DNA of 64,000 bases, taken from assembly GCF_008632125.1 (NCBI RefSeq), contig NZ_VWRN01000003.1, positions 41,542 to 105,541 on the forward strand. Reading direction: 5' to 3'. This document shows, in pieces, positions 1 to 7,429 of the stretch. This DNA is from Cupriavidus cauae (GTDB lineage Bacteria; Pseudomonadota; Gammaproteobacteria; Burkholderiales; Burkholderiaceae). The notes beneath the pieces are model-generated. The model did not search any database. It was not told the DNA's origin and worked only from the letters and a program-made list of their open reading frames with translations. A program made the position numbers and the translations under genes. Position 1 is the first letter of the stretch; each line of letters starts with the position of its first letter.

Positions 1-572
1 GGCGGCCGATGCGGATAGCGGCGGCCGGTCAGGTTGTTGAACGACAGCGCGATCAGCAGCATCAGCATCGAATTGAGCGCGACCGGGAACAGCACGAAGG
101 CATAGCCGAGCTTGGCCACCGCCGGGCCGCCGAACACCGCGGTGATGGCGACCGCGCCGGCGGGGGGATGCACGCAATGCAGATGGAACATCAGGCCGAT
201 TGCCACGGCCACCGCAACGGCGGCCGCCAGTCCCGGGTCCGGAATCCAGCGGGCGCAGGTCACGCCCACCAGCGCCGCCAGCAGATTGCCGCCGATCACC
301 GACCACGGCTGCGCCAGCGGGCTCGAAGGCACGGCGAACAGCAGCACCGCGGAGGCGCCCATCGGCGCGATGAACCAGGGGTTGTGCCCGCCCAGCATAT
401 GCCGGCTGATCCACTCCGTGCAGGCCAGCGCGAATATCGCGCCGAGACAGCTCTTGAACCGCTCACGGCTGCTTGCCGCCACCGGCATCGGAACGAAGGC
501 GGCCAGCCAGCCGCGCCAGCGCAACCGGACTTCGCCGGCCAGGGCTAGAAGGGGAGAGGTTCGGGAGGACAT
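1..572 (-). CDS. HPP family integral membrane protein (C-terminus beyond window)
   Basis: The reading frame runs leftward from an ATG at 572 and leaves the window without a stop, giving about 190 residues. After a charged N-terminus there are several hydrophobic segments. The family hallmark is present: a conserved APMGASAVLLF segment near residue 70 and the HPPAGA motif near residue 138 that names the HPP family (Pfam HPP). Members are small multi-TM proteins of the inner membrane; some in plants and cyanobacteria have been linked to nitrite transport, but no function can be assigned here. It is divergent from modE. The frame is clear; the function is not. Confidence 0.85.
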   Translation of the reverse strand, partial: MSSRTSPLLALAGEVRLRWRGWLAAFVPMPVAASSRERFKSCLGAIFALACTEWISRHMLGGHNPWFIAPMGASAVLLFAVPSSPLAQPWSVIGGNLLAALVGVTCARWIPDPGLAAAVAVAVAIGLMFHLHCVHPPAGAVAITAVFGGPAVAKLGYAFVLFPVALNSMLMLLIALSFNNLTGRRYPHRP

Positions 573-882
573 GAAGGCGCCAGCGCGTGCCGCGACGCAG
601 CAAAAAAAGCGTCGCGCAAAAAAGCCGTCAATGTATCACGTGATGACATACCTTGCCGGCGGCGCCGCGACCCGGCTTGGTTCGGCGTGGCCGGGCGTGG
701 CTCGGCTCGGCTTGGCCAGCGGCCCAGCCCAACCGAGCCCAACCCGGCCCGGCTTGGCTCGGCCAGCACCGCCCAACGCGTCCTAGCGCGTCCCAGCGCG
801 TCCCAGCGCGGCCCCGCCCGACCGGCGCGGTAACATAGCGCCGTTCCGACACCCTCGCGCCGTCCGTGGCGGCGCCACCCTC
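573..882. other. Intergenic region with degenerate GC-rich repeats
   Basis: This 310-base gap separates two divergent genes, so it must hold promoters for both. From about 655 to 830 it is dominated by imperfect CGGCTTGG/CCGAGCC-type repeats and by 11-base GCGTCCCAGC-like units near 780-815. Several antisense reading frames cross it, but they are compositional artefacts of the repeats. I see no convincing gene or RNA. Confidence 0.5.
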
Positions 883-1701
883 ATGCTCGAACTACAGGGC
901 AAGATCTGGTTTCGCGCCGGCAGCCGGGACCTCGGCGGCAAGGACCGCATCGCGCTGCTCGCGGCGATCGCCGAACACGGCTCGATCACGGCGGCCGCCA
1001 AGGCGGTCGGACTCAGCTACAAGGCGGCGTGGGACGCGGTCGACGCGATGAACAACAGCGCCGGCGAACCGCTGGTGGTGCGCGCCGCCGGCGGCAAGGG
1101 CGGCGGCGGCACCATGCTGACGCCGCGCGGCGAGGGGCTGGTGCGCACTTACCGCGCGCTCGAGGCCGAGCACCGCGCCTTCGTCGCGCAGCTGTCGCGC
1201 GTCAGCGAGCAGCTCGACGCGACGGCCGCCAACGCGCTGCAACACGATATCCATCTGATCCGGCGACTGATGATCAAGACCAGTGCACGCAACCGGCTGT
1301 TCGGCACCGTGACCGAGGTGCGGACCGGCGCGGTGAACGACGAGGTCACCTTGGCCCTGCCCGGCGGGCAGCAGGTGGTCGCCACGGTCACGCATGAAAG
1401 CGTCGAGACGCTGGGCCTGGCGCCGGGCAGCGAGGCGTTCGCGCTGGTCAAGGCGTCGTCGGTGCTGATCGGCGTGCCGTCGCCCGGGCTGCGGCTGTCG
1501 GCGCGCAATCAGTTGCCTGGCACGGTGGCGCGCATCGTGCCGGGTGCGGTCAATGCCGAGGTCGTGCTCGCGCTCGATGGCGGCGCCACCATCGCGGCCA
1601 TCGTCACGCATGCCGGGCTGGACGAGCTGGGTCTGACCGAAGGCGCGCCGGCACTGGCGATCTTCAAGGCGTCGAGCGTGATCCTGGGGACGATGGACTG
1701 A
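883..1701 (+). CDS. modE: Molybdate-responsive transcriptional regulator ModE
   Basis: The 272-residue protein has the ModE layout. An N-terminal winged-helix domain (about residues 1-110; helix segment SITAAAKAVGLSYKAAWDAV) is followed by two tandem Mop (molbindin) domains beginning SARNRLFGTV near residue 134 and SARNQLPGTV near residue 206. Such proteins dimerise, bind molybdate in the Mop domains and repress the molybdate transporter by binding a Mo-box. The gene converges on modC, 108 bases away. A ModE-type palindrome lies before modA at 4166-4189, consistent with repression of modABC. Confidence 0.95.
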   Translation: MLELQGKIWFRAGSRDLGGKDRIALLAAIAEHGSITAAAKAVGLSYKAAWDAVDAMNNSAGEPLVVRAAGGKGGGGTMLTPRGEGLVRTYRALEAEHRAFVAQLSRVSEQLDATAANALQHDIHLIRRLMIKTSARNRLFGTVTEVRTGAVNDEVTLALPGGQQVVATVTHESVETLGLAPGSEAFALVKASSVLIGVPSPGLRLSARNQLPGTVARIVPGAVNAEVVLALDGGATIAAIVTHAGLDELGLTEGAPALAIFKASSVILGTMD

Positions 1702-1809
1702 GGTCCACGGTTTGTCCGTTTCCCGCTTTGGGGGAGGCTGGGGGAGGGCAAGCGGCGCTCGCAGGGCCGGCCGCCGTGGTTCGAGACCGCCCCTCTCCCC
1801 ACAACGCCA

Positions 1810-2541
1810 CTAAGCGCTCAAGCCCTGCGGCGCATAGATCCGCCCGTCGCGGATCTCCATCACATGATCGGCCAGCGCCGCGACATCGTCGGGATCGTGC
1901 GAGATGACCAGCATCGGCACCTCCAGGCTGGTCTGCAGCGCGCGCAGTTCGGCCCGCATGCGCGCACGCAGCGCCGGGTCCAGCGCCGAGAAGGGTTCGT
2001 CGAGCAGCACGATATCGGGCCGCGTCGCCAGCGCGCGCGCCAACGCCACGCGCTGCTTCTGTCCGCCCGAAATCTCGGCCGGATAGTGGCCGCGAACCTC
2101 GCGCAGGCCGAAGGCGTCGATCCAGCGTTCGGCATCGTCATGGCTTTTGCCGCGCGGCGGATTGCGCCAGCCGCGCGCGAGACCAAAGGCGACGTTCTGC
2201 GCGACGGTCAGATGCGGGAACAGCGCATAGTCCTGGAACAGATAGGCCACGCGCCGCTGCTGCGGCCGCACATCGACCCCCGCCGCCACGTCGAACAGCG
2301 TGCGCTCGCCGAGCACGATGCGCCCGCGGTCCGGCCGCAGCAGGCCCGCGATGGCGCGCAGCGTCAGCGTCTTGCCGGCGCCCGAGGGGCCGAACAGCGC
2401 GATGCGGCGGCTGGTGGACGAGAAGCCGATATCCAGCGCGAAATGCCGGTCGGCGGTATCCAGCCGTTTGCTGACTTCGACCTGCAGCGTCGTAGCCGGA
2501 GGTGCGGTGACCGGGAGGGAGCCAGGCAGGGGGGCAGACAT
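1810..2541 (-). CDS. modC: Molybdate ABC transporter ATP-binding protein ModC
   Basis: A 243-residue ABC ATPase and last gene of the leftward modABC operon. Visible motifs are Walker A GPSGAGKT, Q-loop FQDYALF, signature SGGQKQRVALARAL, Walker B IVLLDEP and the switch histidine in ISHDPDDV. It is shorter than E. coli ModC (about 350 residues) because the C-terminal Mop-like regulatory domain is absent; molybdate sensing may rest with ModE. The ATG at 2541 lies 12 bases past the modB stop. The longer upstream frame is read through modB in the wrong phase. Confidence 0.93.
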   Translation of the reverse strand: MSAPLPGSLPVTAPPATTLQVEVSKRLDTADRHFALDIGFSSTSRRIALFGPSGAGKTLTLRAIAGLLRPDRGRIVLGERTLFDVAAGVDVRPQQRRVAYLFQDYALFPHLTVAQNVAFGLARGWRNPPRGKSHDDAERWIDAFGLREVRGHYPAEISGGQKQRVALARALATRPDIVLLDEPFSALDPALRARMRAELRALQTSLEVPMLVISHDPDDVAALADHVMEIRDGRIYAPQGLSA

Positions 2542-2552
2542 GCAGCCTCCGT

Positions 2553-3224
2553 TCAACGCACCGCCTGGCGCGTGCTCGGCACCAGGCGGCCTGCGATCAC
2601 CAGCAGCAGCACGCAGGTCAGCGAGGTGACCAGCACCAGCAGATTGGCGGTGTCGTCGTCGCCGGCCTGCACCGCTTCGTAGATCGCCACCGACAGCGTC
2701 TGCGTGCGGCCGGGCAGATTGCCGGCCACCATCAGCGTCGCGCCGAATTCGCCGAGCGCCCGCGCGAAGGCGAGCAGCACGCCGGCGGCGATGCCGCGCA
2801 CCGCCAGCGGCAGCGTCACGCGAAAGACGATGCCGGTCTCGCTGACGCCCAGCACGCGCGCGGCGTGCTCCAGCTGCGGATCGACGCCCTCGATGGCCGC
2901 ACGCGCGGACTTCAGTACCAGCGGAAAGGCGACGATGGTGGCGGCCAGCACCGCGCCCTGCCACGTGAAGACCAGTTCGATGCCCAGCGAGGACAGCCAT
3001 TCGCCGAACACGCCGCGGCGTCCTACCAGCACCAGCAGGTAATAGCCGAGCACGGTCGGCGGCAGCACCAGCGGCAGCGTCAGCACGGCGTCGACCAGGT
3101 CGCGCAGCGGCGAGCGCCAGCGCGACAGCGCCACCGCGGCGGCGACGCCGAGCACCGCATTGATCGCGGTGGCCCAGCCGGCCACCTTCAGCGACAGTGC
3201 CAGCGGGACCCAGACCGATTCCAT
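2553..3224 (-). CDS. modB: Molybdate ABC transporter permease ModB
   Basis: A 223-residue inner-membrane permease with five to six hydrophobic helices. The coupling motif region is FARALGEFGATLMVAG (typical EAA loop of molybdate permeases), and VLPPTVLGYYLL is characteristic of ModB. The first in-frame ATG is at 3224, 23 bases after the modA stop, and gives the usual family length; the open frame further upstream reads through modA out of phase. It should form a dimeric channel with ModC and receive molybdate from ModA. Confidence 0.93.
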   Translation of the reverse strand: MESVWVPLALSLKVAGWATAINAVLGVAAAVALSRWRSPLRDLVDAVLTLPLVLPPTVLGYYLLVLVGRRGVFGEWLSSLGIELVFTWQGAVLAATIVAFPLVLKSARAAIEGVDPQLEHAARVLGVSETGIVFRVTLPLAVRGIAAGVLLAFARALGEFGATLMVAGNLPGRTQTLSVAIYEAVQAGDDDTANLLVLVTSLTCVLLLVIAGRLVPSTRQAVR

Positions 3225-3247
3225 CAGCGGGTAGTCCAGGGCGACGT

Positions 3248-4060
3248 TCAGCGCGGCCGGAAGCCGTGGCGCGCGAGCAGCGCCTGGCCTTCCGAGGACA
3301 GCACGAAATCGACGAAGCGCGCAGCCTCGTCCTTCTGGCGCGAGCGGGCGGTCACGGCGATCGGGTAGGTGACCGCCGTGCGCGTCGGCACGTGCGCGAC
3401 GACGCGGACCCTGCCCGGCGTCACGGCCGCATCGGTGGCGAAGACGAAGCCGGCATCGACCTCGCCGCGCGCGACGTAGTCCAGCGCCTGCCGCGCGTTC
3501 TGCGCCGGCACGCCCTTGGTCGAGACGGCCTGCCACAGCCGGGCATCCTCCAGCGCGTCGCGCGTGTAGCGGCCCACCGGCACCGAGGCCGGATTGCCGT
3601 AGGCCACGCGCCGCACGTCGTCGCGCAGCAGGTCGCGCGGCGAGGCGAGCTTCAGCGTGCTGTCGGCCGGCTCGACCAGCACCAGCGCATTGGCGGCGAA
3701 ATCGCGGCGCGAGCCCGGCACGATCACGTGCTCGGCCTGCGCCTTGTCCATGGCCTGCTGGTCGGCCGAGGCGAACACGTCGGCCGGCGCGCCCTGCACG
3801 ATCTGCTGCATCAGCACGTCGGAGGCGCCGAAATTGAGCACCAGCTTCGTGCCCGGATGCGCCTGCTCATAGGCGGTGGCGACCGCGCGGAAGGCATTGG
3901 TCAGGCTGGCCGCGGCGGACACCACCAGTTCGGCGGCCGCCGCGGGGCGGGCCGGCAGGATCGCCAGCATCGCCAGCGCCGCCCCAACGAAGGCGCCTGA
4001 CAGACGCGAGCGCGCGCGGATGGGCGCGGCGGCAATGGCGGGAGAACGACGAGCAGGCAT
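3248..4060 (-). CDS. modA: Periplasmic molybdate-binding protein ModA
   Basis: The 270-residue precursor starts with an Arg-rich n-region and a hydrophobic core ending in an ARPAAAAE-like signal peptidase site near residue 43. The mature part begins ELVVSAAASLTNAF, typical of ModA. Family motifs are GAPADVFASADQQAMD and GNPASVPVGRYTRDAL. It delivers molybdate (or tungstate) to ModBC. It is the first gene of modABC, with a ModE operator about 105 bases upstream of its start. The segment FGASDVLMQQI replaces the more usual FASSSTLAKQI. Confidence 0.93.
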   Translation of the reverse strand: MPARRSPAIAAAPIRARSRLSGAFVGAALAMLAILPARPAAAAELVVSAAASLTNAFRAVATAYEQAHPGTKLVLNFGASDVLMQQIVQGAPADVFASADQQAMDKAQAEHVIVPGSRRDFAANALVLVEPADSTLKLASPRDLLRDDVRRVAYGNPASVPVGRYTRDALEDARLWQAVSTKGVPAQNARQALDYVARGEVDAGFVFATDAAVTPGRVRVVAHVPTRTAVTYPIAVTARSRQKDEAARFVDFVLSSEGQALLARHGFRPR

Positions 4061-4165
4061 GGCAGGTGTTCCGGAGTCGGGGAGTCGGTGAGGACAGCGG
4101 CCGGGGCCATCGAAGGCGCCCAGCCGCAGAGGCAAGGCGCTGGGGGACACCCGAGTCACATCGAG

Positions 4166-4189
4166 CGCAATATACGGCGGTATATAGCG
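4166..4189. promoter_or_regulatory. Mo-box, probable ModE operator of modABC
   Basis: A nearly perfect palindrome: CGCAATATA, six bases, TATATAGCG. On the modA strand it reads CGCTATATA-N6-TATATTGCG, which fits the ModE-box pattern known in proteobacteria (CGnTATATA-N6-TATA...). It stands alone in AT content within GC-rich surroundings and lies between modA and the start region of the LuxR-type gene's 3' end. Repression of modABC when molybdate is plentiful is the expected role. Confidence 0.8.
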
Positions 4190-4251
4190 GGGCGTCAATG
4201 CACGCCGGCGCAGGGCAGCCGATACCCTGGACGCGGTAAATCGGGCCCCGC

Positions 4252-4752
4252 TCAGGGCACCTCGGGCACCAGCAGGTCTTCGAGGAAGTAGGCCGCCAGT
4301 TCGTGCCGGCCACGCAGGCCGGCCTTGGCGTAGATGTTGGTGGCGTGCTGGCGCACCGTCTTCGGCTTGCTGTCGCGCACGCCGGCGATCTCTTCCAGCG
4401 ACAGGCCCTTGATCAGCAGATAGGCCACCTCGCGCTCGCTGGTGGTCAGGTTCCAGCGATCGAACTGGCTGCTGATCGCATGCCGCATCTGCAGGCCGGC
4501 CTGATGCGCGGCCGCGTCGCGCTGCGCCAGCGTCCGCTCGGCCTCGCCCAGCGAGGCGCGCAGCTGGCGGATTTCCTGATCGGTGCGCAGCCGTTCGCGC
4601 GCCAGCATGAAGACGCCGGCCAGCGTGATCGAGGTGCCGATCGCATCGATGATGACGTGCTGCAGCCCTTCGGCCTCGTCGTAGTCGAACACCAGGTCGA
4701 AGCAGGCGTACAGCGCGATAAAGACGAACAGGTAAAGAAAATGCCGTGGCAT
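4252..4752 (-). CDS. Membrane-anchored LuxR-family transcriptional regulator
   Basis: The 166-residue protein has two N-terminal hydrophobic helices (about residues 4-20 and 33-52), a short coiled segment rich in Glu, Arg and Ala, and a C-terminal LuxR-type HTH (LTTSEREVAYLLIKGLSLEEIAG ... KTVRQHATNIYAKAG). No autoinducer, receiver or PAS domain is present. I chose the ATG at 4752 because it starts right before the first helix (MPRHFLYLF); an in-frame ATG at 4806 would add a repeat-derived tail. The gene follows modABC on the same strand but is separated by the modA promoter region, so it is an orphan regulator with no obvious target. Confidence 0.8.
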   Translation of the reverse strand: MPRHFLYLFVFIALYACFDLVFDYDEAEGLQHVIIDAIGTSITLAGVFMLARERLRTDQEIRQLRASLGEAERTLAQRDAAAHQAGLQMRHAISSQFDRWNLTTSEREVAYLLIKGLSLEEIAGVRDSKPKTVRQHATNIYAKAGLRGRHELAAYFLEDLLVPEVP

Positions 4753-4825
4753 GGCTGGCGCGAGGGCGAGGCGTGGAATCGGGAAACGGGAATCGAGAAT
4801 CGGCAATCGGCAAACGCGAAATCAC

Positions 4826-4858
4826 GCGGCGCGGCGCTCCCGGGGAACGCCGCGCCGC
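4826..4858. other. Strong GC hairpin downstream of the dehydrogenase gene
   Basis: An 11-bp perfect stem (GCGGCGCGGCG pairing with CGCCGCGCCGC) closes an 11-base loop, 35 bases past the dehydrogenase stop on the minus strand. No T-run follows, so it is not a classical intrinsic terminator. It may protect the 3' end or assist Rho. Confidence 0.45.
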
Positions 4859-4893
4859 GGCATCGGGCAGGGCGGCAAGCCCGCCGAAGGGTC

Positions 4894-5835
4894 TTACACG
4901 ATCGGCGTCAGCACCTTGCCGGTTTCGAGGAAGGCGCGCAGATTGTCGAGCATCAGCGCCTGCATCGCGCCGCGCGTCTCGACCGTGCCGCTGGCCATGT
5001 GCGGGGCCAGCACGACGTTGTCCAGCCCGATCAGCGCCGGCGGCACGCGCGGTTCGTCGCGGAACACGTCGAGCCCGGCGGCGCCCAGGCGCCCATCGCG
5101 CAGCGCTTCGACCATCGCGTCCTCGTCGATCACGCTGCCGCGCGCGACATTGACCAGCACGCCCTTCGGCCCGAGCGCCTCGATGACCTGGCGCGACACC
5201 AGCCCTTCGGTTTCCGGGCCGCCGACGCAGGTCACCACCAGGAAGTCCGCCCATGCGGCCAGCGCCAGCAGGTCGGGTTCATGGCGCCACGGCGCGCCCT
5301 CGCGCGGACGCCGGTTGTTGTAGGCGATCTCCATGTCGAAGCCCTGCGCGCGGCGCGCGACCTTCTCGCCGATGCGGCCCAGGCCCAGGATGCCCAGGCG
5401 CTTGCCGGACACCTTGCTCGTCAGCGGGAACGGGCCCTGGTGCCAGCGGCCGTCGCGCACGAAGCGGTCGCCGTGGGAGATGCCGCGCGCGGCATCGATC
5501 ATCAGGCCGAAGGCGAGGTCGGCCACGCAATCGTTGAGCACGTCCGGCGTATTGCTGACCTGGATGCCGCGCGCGCGGGCCGCGTCCAGCGCGATGCTGT
5601 CGTAGCCGACGCCGAAGCTGACGATCGCCGCCAGTTGCGGCAGCGCGTCGATGACCGCGGCGCTGCAGCCGTGCCGGGCCGAGGTAACCACCACGCGCGC
5701 CTGTGCACCATGCTCGCGCAGCCAGGCGGGCCAGTCGTCGTGCTCCCACAGCGCGGCGGCGCCGTGGCGCTCCTGCAGCGTGGCGTTGAGGTGCGGCGCG
5801 AGCGGGCCGATCTGGATCAGGTCGATGGCAGGCAT
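4894..5835 (-). CDS. D-2-hydroxyacid dehydrogenase (glyoxylate/hydroxypyruvate reductase type)
   Basis: The 313-residue enzyme has the complete D-isomer 2-hydroxyacid dehydrogenase architecture. The Rossmann motif GLGRIG is near residue 152. The catalytic Arg is in VNVARGSVIDE, the Glu in DVFRDEPRVP, and the catalytic His in LAPHMASGT. It should reduce a 2-keto acid with NAD(P)H, or oxidise the D-hydroxyacid. The SFGVGYDSID-like segment and overall length resemble glyoxylate/hydroxypyruvate reductases of Burkholderiales. It is a stand-alone gene, so the substrate is unproven. Confidence 0.9.
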   Translation of the reverse strand: MPAIDLIQIGPLAPHLNATLQERHGAAALWEHDDWPAWLREHGAQARVVVTSARHGCSAAVIDALPQLAAIVSFGVGYDSIALDAARARGIQVSNTPDVLNDCVADLAFGLMIDAARGISHGDRFVRDGRWHQGPFPLTSKVSGKRLGILGLGRIGEKVARRAQGFDMEIAYNNRRPREGAPWRHEPDLLALAAWADFLVVTCVGGPETEGLVSRQVIEALGPKGVLVNVARGSVIDEDAMVEALRDGRLGAAGLDVFRDEPRVPPALIGLDNVVLAPHMASGTVETRGAMQALMLDNLRAFLETGKVLTPIV

Positions 5836-5952
5836 GGTGTAGTGGATACGGGAAAAAGACAGCAGAGTGTATCCTGCCGGACGGCCTCTTGTCCGTGCCG
5901 GCGGCCTCGCCTGGGGGCTTGCTGGCGTGCTTGCCGCGCAGCACCATGCCGT

Positions 5953-6020
5953 GGCTTCCGCGAAAGGGGGAATCCGGCGTCTTCAAGCGCCACCGGGTCC
6001 CCGTATTCGCGTGGACGACC
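5953..6020. repeat. REP-like double palindrome
   Basis: Two short imperfect palindromes lie between divergent genes: 5953-5975 (GGCTTCC ... GGGAATCC) and 5996-6020 (GGTCCCCG ... CGTGGACGACC). They resemble the repetitive extragenic palindromes common in betaproteobacterial genomes. Reading frames through them are not genes. Confidence 0.5.
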
Positions 6021-6071
6021 ACGTTTGTCGGCAAAACTGCGTCTCTACCGCCTATCCCGAATCCGAACCCC

Positions 6072-6584
6072 ATGCCCACCGTCTACCTCGCCGGCCCCGA
6101 TGTGTTCCGTCCCGATGCGATGGCCCGTGGCCAGGCGCTGAAGGATCTTTGTGCGCAGCACGGCTTTACCGGCCTGTTTCCGCTGGACCATCAGCTGCCA
6201 TCCGGCCTGGCCGGCGAGGCCGCGGCGCGCTGGATCTATCAGGCCAATGTCGCGCTGATCCGCCGCGCCGATCTGGTGATGGCCAACCTGGACGACTTTC
6301 GGGGGCCGGCCGAGCCGGATTCCGGCACGGCCTTCGAGGTGGGCTTCGCGGTGGCGCTGGGCAAGCCGGTGTGGGCCTATACCGGCGACCGCGGCACCAT
6401 CGTGGAGCGCGCCGCGGTGGGCCATGACGCCGAGGGCAGGCCGCTCGACGCGCGCGGCTTTCATGTCGAGGACTTCGGCCTGGGCAAGAACCTGATGCTG
6501 GCCTGCTCGGTGCAGCTGGTGCAGGGCGGGCCGGCGCAGTGCCTGGCGGCGATGGCCGCGGCGGGCGCCGGCGCCAGGCGCTGA
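6072..6584 (+). CDS. Nucleoside 2-deoxyribosyltransferase family protein
   Basis: The 170-residue protein begins MPTVYLAGPDVF, the nucleotide-binding start of the nucleoside 2-deoxyribosyltransferase fold. It continues with a D-x-x-x-x-x-G-T-A-F-E-V-G-F signature (EPDSGTAFEVGFAVALGKPVW), where Asp and the catalytic Glu (in AFEVG) are present. The family exchanges bases between deoxynucleosides or hydrolyses deoxynucleotides in salvage. The ATG at 6072 is chosen because it starts right at the first beta-strand; the open frame upstream runs through the REP-like element. Confidence 0.88.
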   Translation: MPTVYLAGPDVFRPDAMARGQALKDLCAQHGFTGLFPLDHQLPSGLAGEAAARWIYQANVALIRRADLVMANLDDFRGPAEPDSGTAFEVGFAVALGKPVWAYTGDRGTIVERAAVGHDAEGRPLDARGFHVEDFGLGKNLMLACSVQLVQGGPAQCLAAMAAAGAGARR

Positions 6585-6712
6585 AGGCCCTCGGGGCGCT
6601 GAAGGACCCGGAGAGGTTGACGGACCTGGAGGCGTGAAGGTGCCGGAGCCGCTGAAAGTCCAGATAGGCTGAAGCGCCTGGCGACCCTGGAGGCGCTGAC
6701 GGCGCCGAAGCG

Positions 6713-7429
6713 TTAAGGCTTGCCGCTGACCGTCGCCGGCTCCGTCCGCAACGACGCCACGCCGGCAGCGATCTGCGTGGCGGTGTCGGCCACCACCTGC
6801 CGCATCGCCGCGACCACGCCGGCGACGTCGTCGCCGCTGCCCGTGGCGGGCAGTTCGGCCTGCGTGCGTCCGGCCAGCGTGCGGCCATCGGGCAGGCGGC
6901 GCACGGTCCAGTTGACGGTGGCGCCGACGCGCGCGCCGGGCTGCGCATCGAGCCGCACCACCTCGGTGGTGATGCGGTACAGCGGCTGCACGCCGCTCAA
7001 GCCCTGCTGATAGACATCAACCGCCCCTAGCACTATCTGCAGGCGCTGCGACAGCGCATCGCGCCACTCGTCGGGCAGCGGCGCCGACCAGCGCGCCATG
7101 TCGAGCGGGGTCACGCGGCCGTCGGCTCCGCCGATCACGATCTGCTGGCGATTGAGCCGTTCGGGCACGCGCGCCGGCGCGACCTCGATCCACAGCGGCT
7201 GGCTGGCGGCGCTTGTGCCCGTGCCTGTGCCCGTGGGCGAATTGGCGCCGCTCACCACCGCGGTGGCGGGCATCGCAGCACCGGCCGCAGCGGCCTCGCC
7301 GCCGTGCGCCAGCGTGTAGTAGCGCGGCTCGGACGACGACGCGCAGCCGCCGAGCAGCAGGGCGCCGGCGCAGGCCGTGGCAAACGTCGCGGCACGCAGC
7401 CGGCGGGACAGGATAAGCGGGCCCTTCAT
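6713..7429 (-). CDS. pqiC: PqiC-like outer-membrane lipoprotein (ABC-type transport auxiliary)
   Basis: The 238-residue lipoprotein has a signal peptide ending in a lipobox (LLLGGC, Cys near residue 29). A PqiC/YmbA-type domain follows: PRYYTLA at the mature N-terminus, VAPARVPERLNRQQIV and WTVRRLPDGRTLAG. PqiC anchors the PqiB needle to the outer membrane. Its ATG overlaps the pqiB stop by four bases, showing translational coupling. A Gly/Ala/Thr-rich linker, about residues 45-70, is unusually long and low-complexity. Confidence 0.88.
   Translation of the reverse strand: MKGPLILSRRLRAATFATACAGALLLGGCASSSEPRYYTLAHGGEAAAAGAAMPATAVVSGANSPTGTGTGTSAASQPLWIEVAPARVPERLNRQQIVIGGADGRVTPLDMARWSAPLPDEWRDALSQRLQIVLGAVDVYQQGLSGVQPLYRITTEVVRLDAQPGARVGATVNWTVRRLPDGRTLAGRTQAELPATGSGDDVAGVVAAMRQVVADTATQIAAGVASLRTEPATVSGKP

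Noticed and set aside
1702..1809. Bidirectional terminator between modE and modC
   Set aside because: Only a G-rich stretch is present; no stem with a T-run could be drawn.
4252..4752. LuxR-type protein as a quorum-sensing receptor
   Set aside because: It has membrane helices and an HTH but no autoinducer-binding domain, and no luxI-like gene is nearby.
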